19,972 nucleotides of DNA from Burkholderiales bacterium (GTDB taxonomy: Bacteria > Pseudomonadota > Gammaproteobacteria > Burkholderiales > Burkholderiaceae_C): positions 1 through 19,972 of the forward strand of contig JAABPT010000252.1 of assembly GCA_011391855.1 (NCBI GenBank). The letters run 5' to 3'. Below, one piece after another: positions 10,142 to 16,617 of the stretch (positions are counted from its first letter, which is position 1; the number at the start of each line of letters is the position of its first letter). A model generated the notes under the pieces. It was given only the letters and a program-made list of their open reading frames with translations, searched no databases and had not been told where the DNA came from. The translations under genes were made by a program, and so were the position numbers.

Positions 10142-10471
10142 CTACCAACCCAGCCCCAGGCGCAGCGGCAGCAGCACCGCCATGCCGGCGAGGATGGTGC
10201 CCAGGATGCTGCGCCGCCACCAGAACCAGGCCGCGCCGGCGGCGGCGGCGAACAGGCGCGCGTCGAGTAGCGTGCCGATGAGCCGGCCCTGCGTCATCAC
10301 GATCTCGGGCACCACCACCGCGGCCAGCGCGGCCAGCGGCGCGTAGCGCAGCCCTTGCCGCAGCCAGGCCGGAATCGGAATCTCGCTTTCGGTGAGGAAG
10401 AAGAAGCCGCGCGTGACCACCGTCAGCACGGCCAGGCCGATGATGGCCAGGGCAACTTCCCAGGTCTGCAT
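10142..10471 (-). CDS. azlD: AzlD-family branched-chain amino-acid transport subunit
   Basis: 109 residues, a small very hydrophobic inner-membrane protein with about three to four transmembrane segments (EVALAIIGLAVLTVVTRGFFF near the start, LAALAAVVVPEIV in the middle, and the ILGTILAGMAVLLPLRLGL end). AzlD proteins partner with AzlC in export of branched-chain amino acids and analogues. The gene begins 10 bases after azlC ends, so the two are almost certainly co-transcribed and act as a pair. Length and hydrophobic pattern match the family. Confidence 0.9.
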   Translation of the reverse strand: MQTWEVALAIIGLAVLTVVTRGFFFLTESEIPIPAWLRQGLRYAPLAALAAVVVPEIVMTQGRLIGTLLDARLFAAAAGAAWFWWRRSILGTILAGMAVLLPLRLGLGW

Positions 10472-10481
10472 CGCCTTCCCC

Positions 10482-11231
10482 TCAGGTGCCGTCGTCCACC
10501 GGCGCGGGCTGGGCGCGCGGCGTGGTGTGGTCCATGAGCAGGCCGATGGCGACCGCGGCAGCGATGGCGACCACGATATTCAGTTTCAGCGGCAACGCAT
10601 AGGCCGCTACCGCCGCGCAACCGGCCACCAGGCCGGCCACGCCCGTCGCGCGGTCGGTCAGCAGCGCCAGCGCCAGCCCCATCAGCGCCAGCGTGCCGGC
10701 AAAGCCGAAGCCCCAGTGCACGGGCACCGAATCGGCCAGCACGATGCCGATGATCGATGGCACCTGCCACGCCGTCCAGTTCATGGCCACGCCGCCCCAG
10801 AAATACGGCAGTTGCTCCGGCGCCGGCCTCGGTTCCGGAAAACGGCGCATGAACAGCACGTAGTTCAGATCGGCCGTGAAATAGGCCACCCGCAGCCGCA
10901 CGCCGAAGGGCTGACCCATCAAGTAGGGCCGCCACATGGCGCTGAAGATGACGAAGCGCAGGTTTACGCACAGCGCCGTGGCCCACACCACCCACAGCGG
11001 CGCGCCGCTGGTCAAGAGCGGCAGCACCGCCAGTTGCGCACTGCCGGCAAACACCACCAGCGACATGAACAGCATCAGCGGCACGCCCAGCCCGCTGTTG
11101 CCCATGGCCACGCCTGTGATCAGCCCCCAGGCACCGATGCCGATGGCGGTGCCCACCATGTCGCGGGCACCGCGGGCAAATTCGGGGTGGCGCCAGGCTG
11201 GCGTGATGGCAGATGGGCTCGACGTGCTCAC
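10482..11231 (-). CDS. azlC: AzlC-family branched-chain amino-acid exporter subunit
   Basis: 249 residues from the GTG at 11231, multi-spanning inner-membrane protein. The N-terminal EFARGARDM followed by IGIGAWGLITGVAMGNSGLG is typical of AzlC. Further hydrophobic segments follow (MLFMSLVVFAGSAQLAVLPL; the ALMGLALALL region; a C-terminal NIVVAIAAAVAIGLLMDH). Works with AzlD to export branched-chain amino acids. No strong RBS helps choose the start: the frame is open to another GTG at 11255, but the 11231 start gives the MSTS-like beginning common in relatives. No regulator gene (Lrp/LysR type) is adjacent. Confidence 0.88.
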   Translation of the reverse strand: MSTSSPSAITPAWRHPEFARGARDMVGTAIGIGAWGLITGVAMGNSGLGVPLMLFMSLVVFAGSAQLAVLPLLTSGAPLWVVWATALCVNLRFVIFSAMWRPYLMGQPFGVRLRVAYFTADLNYVLFMRRFPEPRPAPEQLPYFWGGVAMNWTAWQVPSIIGIVLADSVPVHWGFGFAGTLALMGLALALLTDRATGVAGLVAGCAAVAAYALPLKLNIVVAIAAAVAIGLLMDHTTPRAQPAPVDDGT

Positions 11232-11289
11232 CGGCCGATTGTCGCTGGCCACCACTGGCCGGCCCGGCTACGACCAGTCGCCGGCAGGC

Positions 11290-11634
11290 TCAACGCTTCA
11301 AGGCGTTGCCGAGCTGGGGCTTGCCGTCGGCGCCGTCGGCCGCTGCCGCCGCCACTTCGGTGGCCGGCTCCGCCGGCATGGCCTCGAGCTTGTTCTCGCG
11401 CATGTAGTCGTTCATCTCGCGCCAGCCGGCGAAGACCGCCGCCTTGTCGGCGCGCTTGTTCAGCGCATAACACTGCTCCACCGAGCGCGCCGCGTGGCGG
11501 CAGCCAGCGCCGACGGCCTTGCCTTCGGCCTCGCGCTTGGCGGCCTGCACGCTGGCCGACTCGATGCCCAGCATGTCGCAGCCGGCCAGCCAGAGCGGGG
11601 CGGTGATCGACAGCAGCAGGGTGAGGCGGCGCAT
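11290..11634 (-). CDS. Small predicted lipoprotein, function unknown
   Basis: 114 residues from the ATG at 11634. A lipoprotein signal is evident: MRRLTLLL, hydrophobic core, and the lipobox LAGC with Cys19 as the lipidation site, so it should be anchored in the envelope. The mature part contains EAEGKAVGAGC, then a second cysteine at 55 (Cys45 and Cys55 could pair), and a charged FAGWREMNDYMRENKLEAMP segment that is probably helical. The C-terminus is Ala/Gly-rich and low in complexity. The open frame runs much further upstream into fmt, but that part is Arg-rich shadow sequence. It lies downstream of fmt on the same strand after 157 bases. I recall similar small proteins beside fmt in Comamonadaceae but no function. 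Confidence 0.72.
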   Translation of the reverse strand: MRRLTLLLSITAPLWLAGCDMLGIESASVQAAKREAEGKAVGAGCRHAARSVEQCYALNKRADKAAVFAGWREMNDYMRENKLEAMPAEPATEVAAAAADGADGKPQLGNALKR

Positions 11635-11791
11635 GGCAGGGTCGGGCGTGGCGGGTCGCAATGAGACTGCTGTCCTTATCGGCCGCCTTGGGCAGCGCCT
11701 TGAGCAGCGCCGAGCGCACCGCCTTGAGCGCTGCCCCCTTGCCAGCGCCTTGACCGCCGGCCAACCGCGTCGGCGCGCCCGTCGCCCCGCT

Positions 11792-12727
11792 TCAGCCGGC
11801 CGCCAATGGATGCCGCTGCAGGAAGTCCCGCGCCGGGATGCGCTTGCCGCCGGCCAATTGCAGTTCCAGCGGTTCCAACGCATCGGCCCCGCAGGCGACC
11901 ACCAGGCGCCCTGCCGACGCCTGCAGCACCTGCCCTGGCACCCCCGAACCCGGCACGACGCGGCCGCGCCAGACCTTCAGCGGCTGGCCGCCCAGCACCG
12001 TGCTGCCGCCCGGAAAGGGGTCGAAGGCGCGCAGCCGGCGTTCGATCTCAACCGCGGGCGCACGCCAGTCGATGGTGCCTTCGGTCTTCTCGATCTTGTG
12101 CGCATAGGTCACGCCCTCGGCCGGTTGCGGCCTGGGTTGCAGCGCGCCTTGCGCCAACAGGTCCAGCGCTTGCACGATCAGCCTGGCGCCCAGCGCCGCC
12201 AGCCGGTCGTGCAGCGTGGCGCTGGTATCGCTGGCGGTGATCGGCGCGGCCTCGGCCAGCAGCATGGCGCCGGTGTCCAGGCCGGCATCCATCTGCATGA
12301 TGGTGATGCCAGTCTCCGCGTCGCCGGCCTCGATGGCACGCTGGATCGGCGCCGCGCCGCGCCAGCGCGGCAGCAGCGAGCCGTGGATATTCAGGCAGCC
12401 GTGGCGCGGCAGCGCCAGCACCCACGGCGGCAGGATCAGCCCGTAGGCGGCCACCACCATCACGTCGGGCGCGGCCTGCTCCAGCGCCGTGCGCGCGGCG
12501 GTCGCGTCTTCGGGATACTTGCCGTCCAGCCGCAGGCTGCGCGGTTGCGCCAGTGCCAGCCCGTGCGCCTGCGCAAACTGCTTCACAGGTGAAGCCTGCA
12601 GCTTCAGGCCGCGGCCGGCCGGCCGGTCGGGCTGCGTCAGCACCAAGGGCAATTCATGGCCGGCGCCCTGCAAGGCGGCCAGCGCGGCGCGCGCGAATTC
12701 CGGCGTGCCGGCGAAAGCCACCTTCAT
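11792..12727 (-). CDS. fmt: Methionyl-tRNA formyltransferase
   Basis: Transfers a formyl group from 10-formyl-tetrahydrofolate to initiator Met-tRNA in the cytosol. 311 residues, the usual length. It begins MKVAFAGTPEFA. The N-terminal formyltransferase domain carries LTQPDRPAGRG (30-40) and the catalytic set Asn113, His115 (CLNIHGSLLPRWRG) and Asp151 in AGLDTG. The C-terminal OB-like domain starts near residue 205. ATG at 12727 with GGTGAG as probable RBS. It lies 69 bases downstream of def, the gene that removes the same formyl group, and is probably in one transcript. Confidence 0.97.
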   Translation of the reverse strand: MKVAFAGTPEFARAALAALQGAGHELPLVLTQPDRPAGRGLKLQASPVKQFAQAHGLALAQPRSLRLDGKYPEDATAARTALEQAAPDVMVVAAYGLILPPWVLALPRHGCLNIHGSLLPRWRGAAPIQRAIEAGDAETGITIMQMDAGLDTGAMLLAEAAPITASDTSATLHDRLAALGARLIVQALDLLAQGALQPRPQPAEGVTYAHKIEKTEGTIDWRAPAVEIERRLRAFDPFPGGSTVLGGQPLKVWRGRVVPGSGVPGQVLQASAGRLVVACGADALEPLELQLAGGKRIPARDFLQRHPLAAG

Positions 12728-12796
12728 GTGGTGCTCACCACGCGCATTTGCGCAAGCCGGTTCGCCGGCCCGTCATGCGGTCGGCTGGCCACGGCA

Positions 12797-13312
12797 TCAC
12801 TTGCCGCGCAATTCGTCGCGCGTTTTCTTCAGCATCTTGGTGCGGATGCGGTCGCGCTTGAGCGGGCTCAGGTATTCGACGAAGACCTTGCCCAGCAGGT
12901 GGTCCATCTCGTGCTGCACGCACACCGCCGTCAGGCCTTCGGCGTCCAGCTCGAAGCTCTGGCCGTCGCGGCCCAGCGCGCGCACCGTCACGCGCGCGGG
13001 GCGCTCCACGCGGTCGTAGATTAAAGGCACGGAAAGACAGCCCTCTTCGTTGACTGCCCTCTCGTCGCTGCGCTTCACGATCTCGGGGTTGATCAGCACC
13101 AGCGGCTGGTCGTGCTGCTCCGAGGTGTCCATCACGATGACGCGTTCGTGCACGTCCACCTGCGTGGCCGCCAGGCCCACGCCGTCGGCGGTGTACATGG
13201 TTTCCAGCATGTCGTCGACGAGGCGGCGCACGCGTTCGTCGACGGTGGCCACGGGCCGGGCCACGGTGTGCAGGCGGGGGTCGGGGTAGCGCAGGATGGG
13301 CAGGCGGGCCAT
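12797..13312 (-). CDS. def: Peptide deformylase
   Basis: Removes the N-formyl group from nascent proteins. 171 residues, normal for type I deformylase. All three family motifs are intact: GVGLAATQ (44-51), EGCLSVP (90-96, metal ligand Cys92) and QHEMDHLLG (133-141; His134, Glu135, His138). ATG at 13312; the RBS is weak. It is the first gene of the def-fmt pair and is divergent from the LysM gene. Confidence 0.97.
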   Translation of the reverse strand: MARLPILRYPDPRLHTVARPVATVDERVRRLVDDMLETMYTADGVGLAATQVDVHERVIVMDTSEQHDQPLVLINPEIVKRSDERAVNEEGCLSVPLIYDRVERPARVTVRALGRDGQSFELDAEGLTAVCVQHEMDHLLGKVFVEYLSPLKRDRIRTKMLKKTRDELRGK

Positions 13313-13621
13313 GGCGGAAGCAGCGAAACGTGTGCAGGCAACAGGGTGAAATGGGCGGCGGACCGGGGCTAGTTCCGGCGCGCCGAAACAGCTAGCAACA
13401 GCTGTGGACCGGGTGCAACGCGCGGCGCCGTGAAGGGGTGCACGCGGCGCCGCATCGGGGCTCGGTTTGTTTGCGGCATCAAGGGTTTACGGGCAGAATC
13501 TGTGAAAGCATATGAGCATTCTCGCCGCAGCTCGCGGCCCTTGCGGGACTCGCGAACCGACCATCCCATGCCCAGCCGTATTTTGGCATTGCGCCACCGC
13601 GCGCCTGGAGAACCCCGCCTC
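13313..13621. other. 309-base divergent spacer between def and the LysM gene
   Basis: Contains the promoters of two divergent units. An 18-bp dyad ACAGCT-N6-AGCTGT lies at 13388-13405 and could be an operator. On the plus strand a weak sigma-70-like promoter is at 13471-13499. The plus frame of the LysM gene stays open from 13430, but the part before 13622 is Arg-rich and lacks an RBS, so I treat it as non-coding. Confidence 0.4.
13471..13499 (+). promoter_or_regulatory. Possible sigma-70 promoter for the LysM-dprA unit
   Basis: TTGCGG (13471-13476), a 17-base spacer, then CAGAAT (13494-13499). It matches three and four of six consensus bases. It stands in the AT-richest part of the divergent spacer, about 120 bases before the LysM start. 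Confidence 0.3.
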
Positions 13622-14824
13622 ATGAGCCCTTGCGATCAACGCGTCGCCTACCTCGCGCGGCTGGTCGCGCGGCTGGCATCGACACTGGCCGCCGCCTGCG
13701 TGGGCGTGGCCGTCCTGAGCGGCAGCGCCCTGGCCCAGCCCGAGCAAATGCCGGTCGCACCCCAGTGGCGCGACACCGCCCAGCGCGTGGCGCAGGCCGG
13801 CGTGCCCTTGTCCGACCTGGCGCCCAATGCGCCCGATTCGCACACCGTTCAGCGTGGCGACACGCTTTGGGGCATCTCGGGCCTGTTCCTCAAGACGCCC
13901 TGGCGCTGGCCTGAACTCTGGGGCATGAACCTGGAGCAGATCCGCAACCCGCACCTCATCTACCCGGGCCAGGTGCTGGTGCTGGAAAAGTCCGACGGCC
14001 GCGCCCGCCTGCGCCTGGCCCAAGCCGGCGCCGGCCAGGAGCCCACGAATACCGTGAAGATGTCGCCCCGCGTGCGCAGCGAACTGCTGGAAAGCGGCGC
14101 CATCGCGGCCATCCCGCTGAACCTGATCGGGCCCTTCCTCACCGAAGCGGTGGTCTTCGACGACAACGCGCTGGAAGTCGCGCCGCGCATCGTGGCCACG
14201 CAGGAAGGCCGCGTCATGGTGTCGCGCGGCGAGACTGCCTACGTGCGCGGCGAACTCGGCGGCGCACGCGACTTCCGCCTGTTCCGCGAATTGCAACCGC
14301 TGGTCGACCCCGTCAGCCGCGAGGTGCTGGGCTACGAAGGCCGCTTCGTTGGCACCGCCGAATATGTGCGCACTGGCGAACTGCGGCCGGTGGCCGACGG
14401 CAAGAACGTCGTGGTGCCGGCCACCTTCCGCGTCACCAGCACGCGGCTGGAAGCCGGCGTGGGTGACCGCCTCTCGCCGGTGCCGCAGCAGGAGGTGGTG
14501 GCCTATGTGCCGCACCCGCCCGCCAGTCCGGTGGAAGGCCGCATCGTCTCCATCTACGGCGAAGGCCTGCGCGCCGGCCAGAACCAGGTGGTGGCGCTCA
14601 ACCGCGGCCAGCGCGACGGCATCGAGCGCGGTCACGTGCTGGCGCTGTGGCGTGCGGGCACGCCGGCCGTGGACACCACCGGCGCCGAGCGCGTGGCGAT
14701 GCAGTTGCCCGACGAACGCCATGGCCTGCTGTTCGTTTTCCGCGTCTTCGAGCGCGTGTCCTACGCGCTGATCCTCTCGGTGCAGGAACCGGTCAGCGCG
14801 GGCGACCGCTTCACGCAGCCCTGA
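13622..14824 (+). CDS. Secreted LysM-domain protein
   Basis: 400 residues from the ATG at 13622. An N-terminal Sec signal peptide (hydrophobic TLAAACVGVAVLSGSALA, cleavage likely after Ala38) is followed by a LysM domain at about 74-122 (HTVQRGDTLWGIS ... NPHLIYPGQVLVL), which binds peptidoglycan. The remaining 280 residues are mostly beta/loop-like, with no enzymatic motif seen; it contains repeated VSRGETAYVRG/GRIVSIYGEG-type segments. Periplasmic or cell-wall location is expected. The start is chosen because GGAG lies about 11 bases upstream and the signal peptide begins directly after; ATG codons at 13568 and 13430 lack an RBS. It is the first gene before dprA, an order I recall from other Burkholderiales. 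The exact role is unknown. Confidence 0.88.
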   Translation: MSPCDQRVAYLARLVARLASTLAAACVGVAVLSGSALAQPEQMPVAPQWRDTAQRVAQAGVPLSDLAPNAPDSHTVQRGDTLWGISGLFLKTPWRWPELWGMNLEQIRNPHLIYPGQVLVLEKSDGRARLRLAQAGAGQEPTNTVKMSPRVRSELLESGAIAAIPLNLIGPFLTEAVVFDDNALEVAPRIVATQEGRVMVSRGETAYVRGELGGARDFRLFRELQPLVDPVSREVLGYEGRFVGTAEYVRTGELRPVADGKNVVVPATFRVTSTRLEAGVGDRLSPVPQQEVVAYVPHPPASPVEGRIVSIYGEGLRAGQNQVVALNRGQRDGIERGHVLALWRAGTPAVDTTGAERVAMQLPDERHGLLFVFRVFERVSYALILSVQEPVSAGDRFTQP

Positions 14825-14867
14825 GAGGCTGAGCCCGGGGCACGCAGCACCGTCGCGGGCCACGCCC

Positions 14868-16001
14868 TTGCTCGGCGACGAAGAATTCGCGGCCTGGTTC
14901 AGGCTGCTCGAAACACCCGGCATCGGCCGCGACACGGCGCGGCGCCTGCTCGCCGCCTGCGGTTCGCCCGACGCCGTGTTCGCCGCGCGGGCGCCGACCC
15001 TGCGCCAGCTCGTGGGCGCTCCGGCCGCCGAGGCACTGCAGCGCGAGCCCGAGACCTATGCGGCCCGGCTGGCCGCCGCCCGGCATTGGCTGCAGGGCGG
15101 CCCCGACCGCGGCGTGCTGACGATCGGCGACGCCGCCTACCCGCCGCGCCTGCTGCAGACCGCTGACCCGCCACTGCTGCTGTACGTGCAGGGCGACGTC
15201 GCCCGGCTGGCGGCGCCGGCCGTGGCCGTGGTCGGCAGCCGTCACCCCACGCCACAGGGTGCCGACAACGCGCGCGCCTTCGGCCGTGCGCTCAGCGAAC
15301 AGGGTTACGTCGTCGTCTCCGGGCTGGCAGACGGCATCGACGGCGCCGCGCACGAAGGTGCGCTGGCTGCGGTAGCAGGTGCGGCGGGTGCGGCGGGTGT
15401 GGCCGGCACGGTGGCCGTGGTCGGCACCGGGCTGGACCGCGTCTTCCCGCCGAAACACCGCGAACTGGCGCACCGCATCGCTGCCCATGGCGCGCTGGTG
15501 AGCGAATTCGCGCCCGGCACGCCGGCGCTGCCGGAGCACTTTCCGCAACGCAACCGCATCATCGCCGGGCTGACCTTGGGCACGCTGGTGGTCGAAGCCG
15601 CGCTGCGCTCGGGTTCGCTCATCACCGCACGGCTGGCCACCGAGGCCGGGCGCGAAGTGTTCGCCATTCCCGGCTCGATCCACGCGCCGCAGTCCAAGGG
15701 CTGCCACGCCTTGCTCAAGCAGGGAGCCAAGCTGGTGGAAACGGCGCAGGACATCGTCGAGGAACTGCGCGGCGTGCTGACCCCTGTGCAGCCCGTGCAG
15801 AGCCGGCTGCCGCTGGCCGAGCCCGAGCCGGCCGACGCGCTGCTGCAAGCCCTGGGCCACGACCCGGTGACGCTGGACGCCCTGATGGCCCGCACCGGCG
15901 CCAGCGCCGCCGAACTCACCGTGCGCCTGCTCGACCTGGAACTGGAAGGCCACGTGGCCCGGCTGCCGGGCGGGCTGTACCAGCGGCGCTTCGCCGGCTG
16001 A
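14868..16001 (+). CDS. dprA: DNA-processing protein DprA
   Basis: Binds incoming single-stranded DNA during natural transformation and loads RecA. 377 residues. An N-terminal HhH-like region (LETPGIGRDTARRLLA, 14-29) precedes the Rossmann-like DprA core: VVGSRHPT (121-128), SGLADGIDGAAHEGAL (151-166), VVGTGLDRVFPP (184-195), HFPQRNRIIAG (224-234), SGSLITARLATEAGREV (248-264) and KGCHALLKQGAKLV (277-290). A C-terminal winged-helix domain spans about 320-375. The start is TTG at 14868; no ATG or GTG exists between the LysM stop and this codon, and the following LGDEEFAAWFRLL matches family starts. An Ala/Gly insert at 168-180 is unusual (see findings). It lies 43 bases after the LysM gene. Confidence 0.95.
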   Translation: MLGDEEFAAWFRLLETPGIGRDTARRLLAACGSPDAVFAARAPTLRQLVGAPAAEALQREPETYAARLAAARHWLQGGPDRGVLTIGDAAYPPRLLQTADPPLLLYVQGDVARLAAPAVAVVGSRHPTPQGADNARAFGRALSEQGYVVVSGLADGIDGAAHEGALAAVAGAAGAAGVAGTVAVVGTGLDRVFPPKHRELAHRIAAHGALVSEFAPGTPALPEHFPQRNRIIAGLTLGTLVVEAALRSGSLITARLATEAGREVFAIPGSIHAPQSKGCHALLKQGAKLVETAQDIVEELRGVLTPVQPVQSRLPLAEPEPADALLQALGHDPVTLDALMARTGASAAELTVRLLDLELEGHVARLPGGLYQRRFAG

Positions 16002-16013
16002 ACAGCGCTGGGG

Positions 16014-16025
16014 TATAGTGAATTC
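16014..16025 (+). promoter_or_regulatory. -10 element placed for a leaderless smg transcript
   Basis: TATAGT at 16014-16019 is a near-consensus -10. Its spacing puts the predicted transcription start on the A of the smg ATG (16026), and no RBS precedes that ATG. The -35 is weak (TTCGCC at 15990-15995, 18-base spacer, inside the end of dprA). Confidence 0.45.
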
Positions 16026-16478
16026 ATGTTCGAAGTGCTGGTCTATCTCTACGAGAACTACTGGCGCCCCGACGCCTGCCCCGAGCCGAAGCAGCTTTCC
16101 CGCAAGCTGTCGGCCGTGGGCTTCGAGCCCGAGGAAATCCAGGACGCGCTGCGCTGGCTGGACGGCTTGGCGCACAGCGCCGAGGCCTGCACCGGCACGC
16201 CTGTGCAAGGCAGCATGCGCATCTACACCGAAGACGAGAGCGAGACGCTGGGCGAGACGTCCATCGGCTTCATCGCCTTCCTCGAATCGGCCGGCGTGCT
16301 GCCGGCACCCATGCGCGAAATGGTCATCGACCGCGCCATGGCTGTGGGCAGCGGCCCGGTCGACCTGGACGACCTGAAGATCATCGTGCTGATGGTCTTC
16401 TGGAGCCTGGGCGAAGAGCCCGACGCGCTGATCCTCGATGAGCTGTTCGTCGATGCCGAAGACCGGCTGATCCACTGA
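16026..16478 (+). CDS. smg: Smg family protein (DUF494)
   Basis: 150 residues, acidic, matching the Smg/DUF494 family in length and pattern: MFEVLVYLYENYW at the start, LSAVGFEPEEIQDALRWLDGL (29-49), SIGFIAFLESAGVLP, REMVIDRAMA and the end DLKIIVLMVFWSLGEEPD. The family has no firmly established biochemical role; in many proteobacteria it follows dprA, as here (24-base gap), which supports the call. No Shine-Dalgarno sequence is visible, and a -10 box sits immediately upstream. It is convergent with the DUF1631 gene. Confidence 0.93.
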   Translation: MFEVLVYLYENYWRPDACPEPKQLSRKLSAVGFEPEEIQDALRWLDGLAHSAEACTGTPVQGSMRIYTEDESETLGETSIGFIAFLESAGVLPAPMREMVIDRAMAVGSGPVDLDDLKIIVLMVFWSLGEEPDALILDELFVDAEDRLIH

Positions 16479-16490
16479 CAGCCCGGCGGC

Positions 16491-16617
16491 GAAAAGCGCA
16501 CGAAGATTTCGTCGCGAGCGGGCTGAGCGTGGGTCGAGCAGCGCAGCCGTACTCCCGTACGGCGAGCAGCGCAGGCCCGCGATCTGCCCGCGCAGCAGAA
16601 AGATTCGTGCGCTTTCA
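16491..16617. repeat. Nested inverted repeat between convergent genes, possible bidirectional terminator
   Basis: The outer arms are a perfect 12-bp inverted repeat, AAAGCGCACGAA (16493-16504) and its complement at 16604-16615. A middle stem is GCGGGC (16518-16523) with GCCCGC (16575-16580). The centre is CCGTAC-TCCC-GTACGG (16547-16562), flanked by two direct copies of CGAGCAGCGCAG (16535-16546 and 16563-16574). The whole fills the smg-DUF1631 spacer, and the outer arm reaches the DUF1631 stop codon. No T-tract follows, so termination is inferred from position and symmetry. I recall similar elements between genes in Comamonadaceae. Confidence 0.75.

Noticed and set aside
8696..10270. 524-codon plus-strand frame opposite pgk
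   Set aside because: Antisense shadow of pgk; Arg/His/Gln-rich and no domain.
11635..11791. Spacer between fmt and the lipoprotein with GCCTTG motifs at 11685, 11697, 11721 and 11747
   Set aside because: The motifs are short and unevenly spaced. A minus frame gives a Lys/Ala-rich helix-like stretch, but it starts at TTG without an RBS and runs into a shadow of the lipoprotein gene.
14811..16475. 554-codon minus-strand frame opposite dprA and smg
   Set aside because: Shadow of dprA and smg, with low-complexity Gln/His/Arg composition.
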